From positions 1 through 54,163 of IMG/VR virus record IMGVR_UViG_3300047457_001050: DNA of 54,163 bases; one strand, 5' to 3'. The stretch comes from a virus. Below the pieces are notes generated by a model. It was not told the origin of the DNA. It saw nothing but the letters and a program-made list of their open reading frames with translations, and did no database searches. The position numbers were made by a program, and so were the translations under genes. Below are positions 1-8,521 of this stretch, one piece after another; within the stretch, counting starts at the first letter, position 1, and every line of letters starts with the position of its first letter.

Positions 1-758
1 TCATTTGGTCACTATGTCCAATTAAAATTCTAGGAGGTGGAAACCTCTATGTCAAGTTAAACGGACTTGATGAATTTTGCCAACGTGTTCTAGGATGGAA
101 AAATGCAGGGCCACACGCAGGAAGGTTAACAGAAAAGGATTATAATTTTGTAGCTCCTCTACTAGAAGCACAAGATTATCTAGATAAAGTAGAAATATGG
201 AACGGTCAGCAAGACGATTGGCCTATTTTGCTAGATCACTGGAAATTTCATATAGGGGAAAAGTGGCAGGGCAATCAAACAGAATGTTATGCGCTGGCTC
301 TGGGATGGGATATCAATGATCCGGAAATCAGCAAAAAGCTTAATCACGAATCATGGTTAACTCCAGTTGAGCCTTTGCATGTTCCAGGAAGATATATAGC
401 AGTTCACAGAGCCGAAAGATACAACTATAATGGTCAACCCAGCGAAGATTGGTATTCATATATAGATAGAGGTCTAGGTGATTTAGGATTTTTCTTAGGG
501 ACAGAACGTGAACATCAAGAATTTGAAAACATGTTTAAGATCAAAATCCATCATCAGAAAGTCACTGATCTATTAGAAATGGCGAGATATATTCAAGGAG
601 CCGAGCTAATGATCGCTAACCAAAGCGTTCATGTTTCTATTGCGATTGGTTTGGGTAAATCTTATAGATTGGAAATTAGAAAAGACTATGAACACACAGA
701 AACCAGAAAAGGTTACGGAGATAACTGGTTTCCTAGAATCAACGGTTACTATTTTTAA
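1..758 (+). CDS. GT-B glycosyltransferase-like protein (5' truncated by window edge)
   Basis: The reading frame is open from base 3 to the stop at 758, so the start lies outside the window; a TTG at 228 is only an internal codon. About 251 residues are visible. The C-terminal part resembles the nucleotide-sugar half of heptosyltransferase (GT9)-like GT-B enzymes: a short LGDLGFFLG strand, then an acidic helix, then ELMIANQSVHVSIAIGLGK, where these families have a G-x-D-S-x-x-x-H-x-A element. The usual Asp is replaced by Asn-Gln here. It is the first visible gene of a plus-strand sugar operon and ends 8 bases before the next start. It probably transfers a sugar onto a surface or virion glycan; donor and acceptor are unknown. 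Confidence 0.55.
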   Translation, partial: IWSLCPIKILGGGNLYVKLNGLDEFCQRVLGWKNAGPHAGRLTEKDYNFVAPLLEAQDYLDKVEIWNGQQDDWPILLDHWKFHIGEKWQGNQTECYALALGWDINDPEISKKLNHESWLTPVEPLHVPGRYIAVHRAERYNYNGQPSEDWYSYIDRGLGDLGFFLGTEREHQEFENMFKIKIHHQKVTDLLEMARYIQGAELMIANQSVHVSIAIGLGKSYRLEIRKDYEHTETRKGYGDNWFPRINGYYF

Positions 759-766
759 GGAAAAAA

Positions 767-1453
767 ATGTTTGCACTTTTTACCATGCATGACGAGAATT
801 ATGAGGCATTGGCCAAATATACTTGGGATCAAAATAAAGTAATTTACGCTAACCTACATGGTTACGGACATTTCAAAAAACCATTCACAGGGGCATTTGA
901 TAAAATTAGATTTACTAAAGAGCTCCTAGAAACTCATCCAGAGTATGAATGGTTTTGGTGGACAGGATGTGATTCTATGATCACTAATATGAGTATCAGG
1001 ATTGAAGACAGAGTTCTCAGTCAATATCATTTTATTATCTCAGTAGATGTTAATGGTATTAACAGTGATAGTTTCCTAATCAGAAATACTCCACAAGGTC
1101 GAGCCATTATTGATGATGTGCTTTCATATGAAGAAGAAGCAATGAAACATTGGGATCAAGACCAGCGAGGAATATGCCTGGCACTAGAACTGCCTTGGAC
1201 TGCTGATCCAACTTGGCCTCCACCTGGACCAATTGAGCTCAGTGACAAATATAAAGATATTGTCAAAATCGTTGCTCAAAAATACATGAACTCTTATAAT
1301 TATGACTTTTATAGGCAATATGCAGATCGCCGTGACAAGTCAGGTGTAAACGGAAATTGGAGTTACGGTGATTGGGTAATTCATTGGCCTGCTCTAACCT
1401 TAGAACAGCGTATTCAATGTTTTAATGCCTATCAACAATTTGTAATTAGATAA
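767..1453 (+). CDS. GT34-like (GMA12/MNN10-type) glycosyltransferase
   Basis: This 228-residue protein starts at ATG 767 behind an AAGGA ribosome site. It has a single-domain GT-A look: the motif WFWWTGCDSMITN near residues 65-77 fits the sugar-nucleotide and metal site (Cys-Asp-Ser) of the galactosyl/mannosyltransferase GMA12/MNN10 family. It is followed by DVNGINSDSFLIRNTPQGR, the typical 'N-x-G-x-F-x-x-R' stretch of that family. There is no signal peptide or membrane segment, so it should act in the cytoplasm. It sits between another glycosyltransferase and a deoxysugar dehydratase. Family recognition is by eye; the substrate is unknown. Confidence 0.6.
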   Translation: MFALFTMHDENYEALAKYTWDQNKVIYANLHGYGHFKKPFTGAFDKIRFTKELLETHPEYEWFWWTGCDSMITNMSIRIEDRVLSQYHFIISVDVNGINSDSFLIRNTPQGRAIIDDVLSYEEEAMKHWDQDQRGICLALELPWTADPTWPPPGPIELSDKYKDIVKIVAQKYMNSYNYDFYRQYADRRDKSGVNGNWSYGDWVIHWPALTLEQRIQCFNAYQQFVIR

Positions 1454-1456
1454 ATC

Positions 1457-2776
1457 ATGGAACATATTTTAAATCAAATTAAAACTTTTATTACAGATAA
1501 ACACGCCAATAAGGAGTGGGTAGCCGGGCGTGATTTTGTAAACTATGCAGGCCCTTATTTTGACCATAATGAATTTGTAGCAGCGGCTGAAAGTTTGCTC
1601 AATGGATGGTTGGTAATGGGCACGAAGTGTCTAAGTTTCGAACGTAAGTTTCCTAAACAATTTGGCAAACAATATGGTATAGTTACCAATTCTGGATCCA
1701 GCAGCAATTTGCTGATGATGGCCAGTTTGACCAGTAAACGTGGGTATAATCTACCCAAAGGAACAAAAGTTCTTATGCCCATTGCAGGGTTTCCAACTAC
1801 ATTAAATCCAACTCTACAGGTAGGTTTCCAGCCAGTCTTTGTAGACATTGAGCTTGATACTTTAAATTTAAATGTATCACAAGTTGAAGAAGTCTTGTTC
1901 AACAACCCAGACATTCGTGTTATTACATTTGCTCATGTATTAGGTAATCCTCCTAACATGGATAAATTAATGGAATTAGTTAAAAAATACGATCTATTAT
2001 TGTTAGAGGATTGCTGTGATGCACTCGGCTCAACTTACAAAGAAAAACCTCTTGGCTCATTTGGTATTATGGCTTCTTGTAGTTTCTATCCTGCTCATCA
2101 CATGACAATGGGTGAAGGAGGATATGTTGCCTGTAACACCTATGAGCAGGAAGTTATTCTTAGGTCACTTAGAGAATGGGGAAGAGGATGCTATTGTGTA
2201 GGTCCAGAAGCCAATAAACTCAAATGCGGAACTTGTGGGAAAAGATTCGACGAATGGATTCCGACCATGCCTGGAGAAATATTTGATCATAAGTATGTCT
2301 ATGATGAGATCGGCTACAACCTAAAACCGATTGAAGTTCAAGGTGCCATGGGCTTAGAGCAGTTAAAGAAACTAGATACTATTCATTCTCTACGTCGTCG
2401 TAATTATAGCTTGTTATTTGACATCTACAAAGATTATGAAGAATTCTTTATCTTACCTAAGGCTACAGAAGGTAGTGATCCTAGTTGGTTTGCTTTTCCA
2501 TTGACTATTAAACAAGGTGCTCCGTTTAGCCGTAATGATATTGTAGATTACCTAGAAGAAAATCTCATTCAAACCAGACCTTACTTTGCAGGTAATATCA
2601 TGCTTCAACCTGCTTATAGTCATATCATGGATCCGGAAATAGCTAAAAAGAATTATCCGATGGCGACTCTGGCCATGACTAACACCTTTTTCCATGGAAC
2701 TAGTCCAGTGATTACACCTGAGCAAATTAGTTATATCGGTGATAAGGTGAGAAGTTTTTTAAGTTTATATATCTAA
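1457..2776 (+). CDS. rfbH: RfbH-type CDP-4-keto-6-deoxyglucose 3-dehydratase (PMP/[2Fe-2S])
   Basis: This 439-residue protein of the DegT/DnrJ/EryC1/StrS fold is specifically of the RfbH/DdhC/AscC (E1) branch. Two features separate it from aminotransferases. The PLP-binding lysine is replaced by histidine (His215, within YPAHHMTMGEGG). The iron-sulfur cysteines are present: Cys187, Cys245 and Cys247 keep the C-x57-C-x-C spacing of E1, with further cysteines at 257 and 260. Family members use pyridoxamine phosphate and one-electron chemistry to remove the C3 hydroxyl of CDP-4-keto-6-deoxyglucose, giving 3,6-dideoxyhexoses. A partner reductase and the CDP-glucose-forming enzymes are not seen in the window. 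It heads the tightly packed sugar operon together with the ThDP enzyme at 4121. Confidence 0.88.
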   Translation: MEHILNQIKTFITDKHANKEWVAGRDFVNYAGPYFDHNEFVAAAESLLNGWLVMGTKCLSFERKFPKQFGKQYGIVTNSGSSSNLLMMASLTSKRGYNLPKGTKVLMPIAGFPTTLNPTLQVGFQPVFVDIELDTLNLNVSQVEEVLFNNPDIRVITFAHVLGNPPNMDKLMELVKKYDLLLLEDCCDALGSTYKEKPLGSFGIMASCSFYPAHHMTMGEGGYVACNTYEQEVILRSLREWGRGCYCVGPEANKLKCGTCGKRFDEWIPTMPGEIFDHKYVYDEIGYNLKPIEVQGAMGLEQLKKLDTIHSLRRRNYSLLFDIYKDYEEFFILPKATEGSDPSWFAFPLTIKQGAPFSRNDIVDYLEENLIQTRPYFAGNIMLQPAYSHIMDPEIAKKNYPMATLAMTNTFFHGTSPVITPEQISYIGDKVRSFLSLYI

Positions 2777-2786
2777 AAGGAATTTT

Positions 2787-3431
2787 ATGAAAGATCTTGT
2801 GTATCTAAATGAACACGGTTGGTATTGGCCAAAAGAAGATGCTCGTGGACAAGGAGGAGCATGGTTTGACCTAGCAGGTGAATTTGCAGAAACACCTGAA
2901 AAGATTGCAGCAGTTGTTAATCAGCATAGAGTAATTGTTCAGGCAGGAGCAAATTGCGGACTTTATGTAAAAAGATTTGCTAGATTGTTTAAACATGTTT
3001 ATACGTTTGAGCCAGATCCTGTTAACTTTTATTGTCTTAACCTCAATGTAACAGAGCCGAATGTTTACAAATATCAGGCAGCATTGGGTTTTCATAGAGA
3101 AAGGATCGCAGTGGGTAATCATATGCCATTCAATGTAGGAGCCAAACATGTAGAGCCAGGTGGAACTATTCCCACACTTAGGATAGATGATCTAGGATTA
3201 AATGAGTGTGATGTAATTCAGTTAGATGTTGAAGGATTTGAACTTCATGCTTTACATGGTGCTGAACAGACAATACGTGAATGTCGTCCTACTATAATAT
3301 TAGAATTTGGATGGGAGCACAGATATGGAGTTACTAAAGAAGACGTAGAGCTTTATTTGAAAGCATTAGATTATCACTTAGAAGGTCCACTGAAGGGTGC
3401 CCAAGCAGATTTAATCTATAGGCCAAATTAA
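2787..3431 (+). CDS. FkbM-family SAM-dependent methyltransferase
   Basis: This 214-residue protein starts at ATG 2787 after AAAGGA. The SAM-binding signature is visible as VQAGANCGLY (motif I, about residues 51-60), then YTFEPDPVNF (acidic motif II) and VIQLDVEGFELHALHGAE, the diagnostic FkbM 'D-x-E-G-x-E' stretch. It ends with PTIILEF, also typical. FkbM proteins O-methylate sugars or polyketides. Placed inside a nucleotide-sugar operon, a hydroxyl of the glycan made here is the likely target. It is soluble and has the normal length for the family's core domain. Confidence 0.85.
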   Translation: MKDLVYLNEHGWYWPKEDARGQGGAWFDLAGEFAETPEKIAAVVNQHRVIVQAGANCGLYVKRFARLFKHVYTFEPDPVNFYCLNLNVTEPNVYKYQAALGFHRERIAVGNHMPFNVGAKHVEPGGTIPTLRIDDLGLNECDVIQLDVEGFELHALHGAEQTIRECRPTIILEFGWEHRYGVTKEDVELYLKALDYHLEGPLKGAQADLIYRPN

Positions 3432-3432
3432 T

Positions 3433-4119
3433 ATGAATAATCATAATACTGTTATTGTTCGTAAGCCTTGGGGATATGAATATCTAGCCTATAAAAATGA
3501 TGTAATGAGTTTATGGCTATTGCATATTAACAAGGGTGAAAAGACTAGTATGCACTGCCATCCAACTAAAACTACTGGACTAATTATTGCAGGTGGTTGT
3601 GCAGAAATTAACTTTATATCAGATAGTAAGATACTTCGTGCTCCAAGTAAGCAAATGATAAGACGTGGATTATTTCATCAAACCTGCGCTCTTACTGATG
3701 TAGTGTTATTAGAAGCAGAAACACCGGTAGATAAAAATGACCTGGTAAGATTACAGGACAACTATGGGAGAACAAATCAAGGCTATGAAAGTCTAGAGTT
3801 TGAACTACCAAAAACTGAAAGTTGTATTTGGATCACTGATCCGGAAAATGATAATGTTGATAGATACGAAGTCGGTGACAGTATCTTATATGTGTTAAAC
3901 GCTACTGACGATGTGCTTGATGAATTCAACGACGATGATCTTGTTATGGTCCTAAAAGGTGGACTGATGAAAGATGTGAACAAGAGAGAGCATGATGTGG
4001 TCATTCCTGGAGATGTTGGGCTAGTAAAGGTAGTAAAAAGAGTAGCTAAGGAAATGGATGGTTTCAGACCGGAAACTGTCTTGATGTTTGTAAAAGAAAT
4101 CAAATATAATCAATGTTAA
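3433..4119 (+). CDS. Cupin-fold protein, sugar-isomerase-like
   Basis: This 228-residue protein begins one base after the previous stop, which implies coupled translation. The N-terminal half is a cupin: KPWGYEYL near residue 11 resembles the start of mannose-6-phosphate isomerase type II and DTDP-sugar cupins, and GEKTSMHCHPTKTTGLIIAGG carries the metal-binding His-x-His of cupin motif 1. A second His (about residue 82, GLFHQ) fits motif 2. The C-terminal half is acidic and unrecognised. By context it may epimerise or isomerise a sugar intermediate or bind a metal. It sits between FkbM and the ThDP enzyme. Confidence 0.6.
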   Translation: MNNHNTVIVRKPWGYEYLAYKNDVMSLWLLHINKGEKTSMHCHPTKTTGLIIAGGCAEINFISDSKILRAPSKQMIRRGLFHQTCALTDVVLLEAETPVDKNDLVRLQDNYGRTNQGYESLEFELPKTESCIWITDPENDNVDRYEVGDSILYVLNATDDVLDEFNDDDLVMVLKGGLMKDVNKREHDVVIPGDVGLVKVVKRVAKEMDGFRPETVLMFVKEIKYNQC

Positions 4120-4120
4120 T

Positions 4121-5914
4121 ATGAGAATATCAGACTATATTGCACAATTTTTTAAAGACAAAGGTGTTGATCTAGCCTTTGCTATAACAGGATCAGGAAG
4201 CATACGCTTGATTGAAAGTTTTGAACAAGCTGGCGTGTCTTATGTTTGCCCACATCAAGAGCAAGCAGGAATTATGTCTTCGTTAGTAAGAATGAGAGCT
4301 TCAGGTAACCCGGCGGTAATGATGGTAACAGGTGGCCCGGGAGCAAGTAATACTCTAATCGGTCTAGCAGATGCACACCTAGATAGTATGCCATTGTTTA
4401 TTCTAGCAGGTCAAGAAAACCTTGAATATGTTCATCCGGCCAACGAGATGCGTGGTAAAGGTGTTCAAGGACTCAACATGGTAGATATTACTAAAACTGT
4501 GACTAAATTCGGTTATTGTTTAACTGATCCTAAAGACATTAAATGGATGTTAGAAAAGGCATACCATCTTGCCTATTCAGGAAGACCAGGTCCTGTTTGG
4601 CTTGAGATTCCTCAAAATCTTCAACATGCTCAAATTAATCTAGATGAGTTAGTAGGGTTCACTCCAGATGCTGAACCTGATGTCGACTTATCAACTGTAG
4701 TTAATTCAGTTATTGATCTAATTAAACAAGCTGAAAGACCTTTACTTTGGATCGGACACGGTGTTAGAATTGCTAATGGAATTGAAGCATTAGAGCGTGT
4801 TCAGACTAAGATTAATATGCCTTCGTTAGTTTCATGGCAGGCAGCAGACATATTATGCGATGATGACTCGAACTTTGTAGGTCGTGCTGGAACATATGGT
4901 CAGAGATTTGCTAATCTAGCTCTACAAAATTGTGATCTTCTAATCACTGTAGGAACAAGATTGGCCTTGCCTCAACGAGGATTTAACGATCTTGCTTTTA
5001 GCAGGGCAAGTAAAAAAGTTATTGTTGATATTGATCCTATCGAGTTAAACAAATATAAGTTTAATGTGGATATTCCAGTATTAGCAGATGCAAGGAAATT
5101 TTTAGAAGCCTTGGATACAGCACTAACTGGAACTATAGACACTAGCTGGACAGCTTGGAGATCTAAAATATCTCATTGGCAGCAAAAGTATCCTATGGCA
5201 GTTGAACCAAAAAATTTGGATGAAGAAGGCATTAATAGCTATTGGTTTATTGAGCTACTAAGTAGATCGTTAGGCACAAATTGTAATATTATAACAGACA
5301 TGGGAACCGCTTTAACATGCACTCATGCTGCTATAAAATTGAAAAAGGGACAAAGATTAATTACTAGCACAGGCCTAGGCGAAATGGGATTCGGTCTTCC
5401 TGGTGCTATTGGTTCTGCACTTTGCTCTGATAAGACTAGACAAACAATTCTTATAGCAGGGGAGGGGAGTTTTATGATGAACCTTCAAGAGCTGCAAACC
5501 ATGATTGAGAACAATTTAAACATTAAAATATTCTTATTGAATAATAATGGATATCTTACAATCAAACACACACATAATGCAATCTATCAGAGTGCAGGTT
5601 CAGCAGGAGCATGTGGTCCTAAATCTGGAGTAACATTCCCTGATTTTAAAAAAATAGCCTCTGCATTTGGTCTTCAACATAGGATAAAAACAAATTCTAG
5701 GAACCTTGAATTCTTTATTAATCAAATTTTGAATACAGATGGACCTATATTTGCAGAAATTAAAATGCCAGAATTTCAAGAGCTAATTCCTAAGAGTGCA
5801 GTTAAGACCAGACCAGACGGCACAATGTATAGTAGTCCTCTAGAAGATCTATATCCTTTCTTAACTAAAGAAGAGCTTGAATCCGAAATGATAATTCCAC
5901 TAATGGAGAACTAG
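4121..5914 (+). CDS. ThDP-dependent acetolactate-synthase-like enzyme (YerE-like candidate)
   Basis: This 597-residue protein has all three domains of the acetohydroxyacid synthase family. The catalytic Glu is Glu47 (PHQEQAG). The Pyr domain has VTGGPGASNTL, the central domain has PLLWIGHGVRI, and the C-terminal PP domain has the ThDP/Mg motif GEGSF...NN at about residues 447-475 (LLNNNGY). Such enzymes decarboxylate a 2-keto acid and transfer the acyl unit. It is not in an ilv context. It shares an operon with an RfbH-type dehydratase, and in Yersinia YerE, a flavoenzyme of this family, adds an acetyl branch to the RfbH-derived 3,6-dideoxy-4-ketohexose. I infer a YerE-like role; a general decarboxylase or synthase remains possible. 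Confidence 0.8.
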   Translation: MRISDYIAQFFKDKGVDLAFAITGSGSIRLIESFEQAGVSYVCPHQEQAGIMSSLVRMRASGNPAVMMVTGGPGASNTLIGLADAHLDSMPLFILAGQENLEYVHPANEMRGKGVQGLNMVDITKTVTKFGYCLTDPKDIKWMLEKAYHLAYSGRPGPVWLEIPQNLQHAQINLDELVGFTPDAEPDVDLSTVVNSVIDLIKQAERPLLWIGHGVRIANGIEALERVQTKINMPSLVSWQAADILCDDDSNFVGRAGTYGQRFANLALQNCDLLITVGTRLALPQRGFNDLAFSRASKKVIVDIDPIELNKYKFNVDIPVLADARKFLEALDTALTGTIDTSWTAWRSKISHWQQKYPMAVEPKNLDEEGINSYWFIELLSRSLGTNCNIITDMGTALTCTHAAIKLKKGQRLITSTGLGEMGFGLPGAIGSALCSDKTRQTILIAGEGSFMMNLQELQTMIENNLNIKIFLLNNNGYLTIKHTHNAIYQSAGSAGACGPKSGVTFPDFKKIASAFGLQHRIKTNSRNLEFFINQILNTDGPIFAEIKMPEFQELIPKSAVKTRPDGTMYSSPLEDLYPFLTKEELESEMIIPLMEN

Positions 5915-5915
5915 G

Positions 5916-6662
5916 ATGACAAAAACAAAATTTGGGTTTTTTGTAAAATGCCCGTCTATGGAAATGATTGAAGCTATGGGCATAGCAGGTTGTGATTTTG
6001 CAGTAGTAGATATGGAGCATACACCTCTTAGTCCTAGAGACTTATATCCTTTACTATTAGCAGCAGAACGTAGAAATTTAGAAATGATTGTACGGATACC
6101 ACAAGGCAGTGAGCCGTACTTTAAATGGTGCAGAGACTTAAATGTCTCTGCAATTCAAGTGCCACATATTCAATCAGCTGCTGATGTTAATGCAGCCGTT
6201 AACTCTACAATGTTTGCACCTGTAGGTAATAGAGGTTTATGCAGATTTGTTCGAGCTAGTAACTTTTCTAGACTCAATAAAGATCAGTATCTCGAATATG
6301 CTAACTCGCATAATAAATTGATCTTGCAGTTAGAAGGAACTGAAGCTGTTAAAAATATCGATGAAATCATTTCGGCTATTCCTAGCAATGTTAGTTTATT
6401 TGTAGGTCCGTATGATCTAAGTCAAAGTATGGGTAAACCTGGTGAAATATGGGATCCAGAAGTTCAAAATGCAATGAATATGATTATAGATAAATGTCAA
6501 ACTGCTAGCATTCCTATCGGAACATTTACTGATACTATAGAAGGCCTACAAAAATGGCGTCAGCGAGGAATAGATTTTATTCAATATGCCTCCGATCTTA
6601 ATTTGTTTATAAATGCAGCAAGATCTTTAATATCATCATCCGGATATCCTATAGGTTACTAA
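5916..6662 (+). CDS. HpcH/HpaI-family aldolase
   Basis: This 248-residue protein begins two bases after the previous stop. Class II pyruvate aldolase features are visible: AGCDFAVVDMEHTPLS (the DxEH active-site element near residues 32-35), IVRIPQG (the substrate Arg), QVPHIQSAADV, LQLEGTEAV (metal-binding Glu) and FVGPYDLSQSMG (metal-binding Asp). The family reversibly cleaves 4-hydroxy-2-keto acids to pyruvate or a similar ketoacid plus an aldehyde. Next to a ThDP enzyme it could supply or consume a 2-keto acid, or build a carbon branch on a sugar. Length is normal. The physiological substrate is not deducible. Confidence 0.85.
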   Translation: MTKTKFGFFVKCPSMEMIEAMGIAGCDFAVVDMEHTPLSPRDLYPLLLAAERRNLEMIVRIPQGSEPYFKWCRDLNVSAIQVPHIQSAADVNAAVNSTMFAPVGNRGLCRFVRASNFSRLNKDQYLEYANSHNKLILQLEGTEAVKNIDEIISAIPSNVSLFVGPYDLSQSMGKPGEIWDPEVQNAMNMIIDKCQTASIPIGTFTDTIEGLQKWRQRGIDFIQYASDLNLFINAARSLISSSGYPIGY

Positions 6663-7613
6663 ATGAGCAAAGTTTTAATTACAGGCGCCAATGGATTCAT
6701 TGGACACTATCTTGTTGACGAATTTATCAAAGATCATCAAGTGGTATGTTTGCTTAGACCGAATACAAAAAATTTGATAAGGCTTGATCCTTATCAAGAT
6801 CGAATAAAAATAATCTATCACGACATAAGAGAGCCAGCAACTCATCTGGCTGATCAGTTGTTTGATACAGAGTTAATACTACATGCAGCAGGCAATGCTA
6901 GTGCTGAAAGCTCCATAAAAGATCCTTTAAGTGTTATCACTGATAATGTTATTGGAACTACAAATCTTTTAAATTTAGCTAGGTTGTTACCTCTAAAGCG
7001 ATTCTTTTATTATAGTGCAGGTGAGGTTTTTGGCCCAGTTAGCCCTAATTACGATTCAAAGGAAACTGACAGATATAATTCAGTCAGTCCTTATGCCGCC
7101 TCAAAAGCCAGCGGGGAGGAAATTTGTATTGCTTATTCAAGCACGTTCCATGTGCCTATTAGCATAACACACATAACGAATACATTTGGTCAACGATCGC
7201 AAAGTAATCGGTTTCCTGTTAGCACAATTAGAAAAGTCTTAGCCGGTGAACCACTGGTTATACATAAAGGACAAGATGGATCTATCAGTGGAAGACGGTG
7301 GTTCCATGCTCAGGATGTTGCTCTACATACACGTTTTATTTTAGATCATCAAAAAACACTTTGTGAAAAATGGAATAGTTCAGGATTAACTTACTACACA
7401 AATTTAGAATTCGCTAATCTTATTGCACTAGCACTAGATAAAGAATTAGTTTATAATTTTGACACTAATATTAGAGTTGGGAATGAACCCAAGTTTTCCC
7501 CAAGTCCTGCCAAATTAGTTGAACACGGCTGGCAGGAGCCGTTAAATATGTTTCAAAGAATACAAGAAACTGTTCATTGGTATACCGAAAATACCGAATG
7601 GTTAGCTTGTTAG
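6663..7613 (+). CDS. NAD-dependent epimerase/dehydratase (extended SDR)
   Basis: The 316-residue protein starts directly on the base after the preceding TAA. The Rossmann motif is ITGANGFIGHY (GxxGxxG, residues 6-16), followed by HAAGNAS. The catalytic Ser is in YYSAGEVFG and the Tyr-x3-Lys is in YAASKASGE. These define an extended short-chain dehydrogenase acting on nucleotide sugars. It could be the reductase that follows a YerE-type branching step or a C4 epimerase. Its stop lies only nine bases before the ATG of the next gene. Confidence 0.82.
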   Translation: MSKVLITGANGFIGHYLVDEFIKDHQVVCLLRPNTKNLIRLDPYQDRIKIIYHDIREPATHLADQLFDTELILHAAGNASAESSIKDPLSVITDNVIGTTNLLNLARLLPLKRFFYYSAGEVFGPVSPNYDSKETDRYNSVSPYAASKASGEEICIAYSSTFHVPISITHITNTFGQRSQSNRFPVSTIRKVLAGEPLVIHKGQDGSISGRRWFHAQDVALHTRFILDHQKTLCEKWNSSGLTYYTNLEFANLIALALDKELVYNFDTNIRVGNEPKFSPSPAKLVEHGWQEPLNMFQRIQETVHWYTENTEWLAC

Positions 7614-7621
7614 GAGATAAA

Positions 7622-8518
7622 ATGACTGTTTATGATTGCACACAATTTTTTCAAGAAAATGATGTATATGAAATTCGATTGAATCAGCATTGGGATTTTG
7701 TCGATAAATTTATTGTTGTAGAAGCTGGAGAAACACACACAGGTAGACCTAAGCCATTAAGATTTGATCATGAAAGATTTGCTCCATATAAAGAGAAATT
7801 ACATTATGTAAGCTTTGACAATTTTCAAGATGCTATTTACAAATATCCTTGGTTATTAGACAGTCATGCAACTCGTAATAGAGATAACACTGATACTGAT
7901 GATTGGATAAGAGATCTGTTTCAATTTAATTGGATTTATAAAACTCTTTTAGAATTAGATGCTAAAGACGACGATGTTGTAATTTTTAGCCCATGTGATG
8001 AAATTCTTAAAAAAGAAACAGTTGACACAGCTATCAGCTACTTCAATGATCCGAACTTTACCCATCCACAAGGCCTTCGACCTATTGTTTTTTGTGATAC
8101 ATTTCTTTATATCTACAAAATAAATCTACAACACAAATTAGACAATGGTGAATATGCTTGTAGCAGTATTACCCAATTTGCTAATTTTAAGAAATACTTA
8201 CCAGGAACATTAAGAGAATTGTATTTTCAAATAAGAACACATCCTAACATTAAAAATGCAGGATGGCACTTTAGTTCAATTGATAATACTAACGGTTATA
8301 TGTTGTTAGAGAAATATCGTAGTTGGGCACATTCTAAAGATGTGTTACCTAATCGTGATAAGACAAAATGGGAATTAGAAACTCCAGAAGAAGCTATAGA
8401 AAGAACGATGCAAGATTTTGGATTTATCTTCAATCCAATTCCAATCACATATGATACTCATCCTAAGTGGGTTGTAGATAATCAAGACAAATTACAAAGT
8501 ATTATCTACAAGGGATAA
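7622..8518 (+). CDS. GT17-like glycosyltransferase
   Basis: I place the start at ATG 7622 because AGGAGAT lies just upstream; the longer frame from 7577 overlaps the previous gene. The 298-residue product resembles family GT17 (beta-1,4-N-acetylglucosaminyltransferase-like): MTVYDCTQFFQENDVYEIR, then VDKFIVVEAGETHTGRPKP, then a GT-A acidic motif in VVIFSPCDEIL. It is cytoplasmic. It is one of three glycosyltransferases in this operon, so the operon probably assembles at least a short oligosaccharide. The acceptor (lipid, virion protein or surface glycan) is unknown. Confidence 0.72.
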   Translation: MTVYDCTQFFQENDVYEIRLNQHWDFVDKFIVVEAGETHTGRPKPLRFDHERFAPYKEKLHYVSFDNFQDAIYKYPWLLDSHATRNRDNTDTDDWIRDLFQFNWIYKTLLELDAKDDDVVIFSPCDEILKKETVDTAISYFNDPNFTHPQGLRPIVFCDTFLYIYKINLQHKLDNGEYACSSITQFANFKKYLPGTLRELYFQIRTHPNIKNAGWHFSSIDNTNGYMLLEKYRSWAHSKDVLPNRDKTKWELETPEEAIERTMQDFGFIFNPIPITYDTHPKWVVDNQDKLQSIIYKG

Positions 8519-8521
8519 TCT

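Noticed and set aside
228-758. Start of the first gene at TTG 228
   Set aside because: The frame is open from base 3 with protein-like sequence, so 228 is internal.
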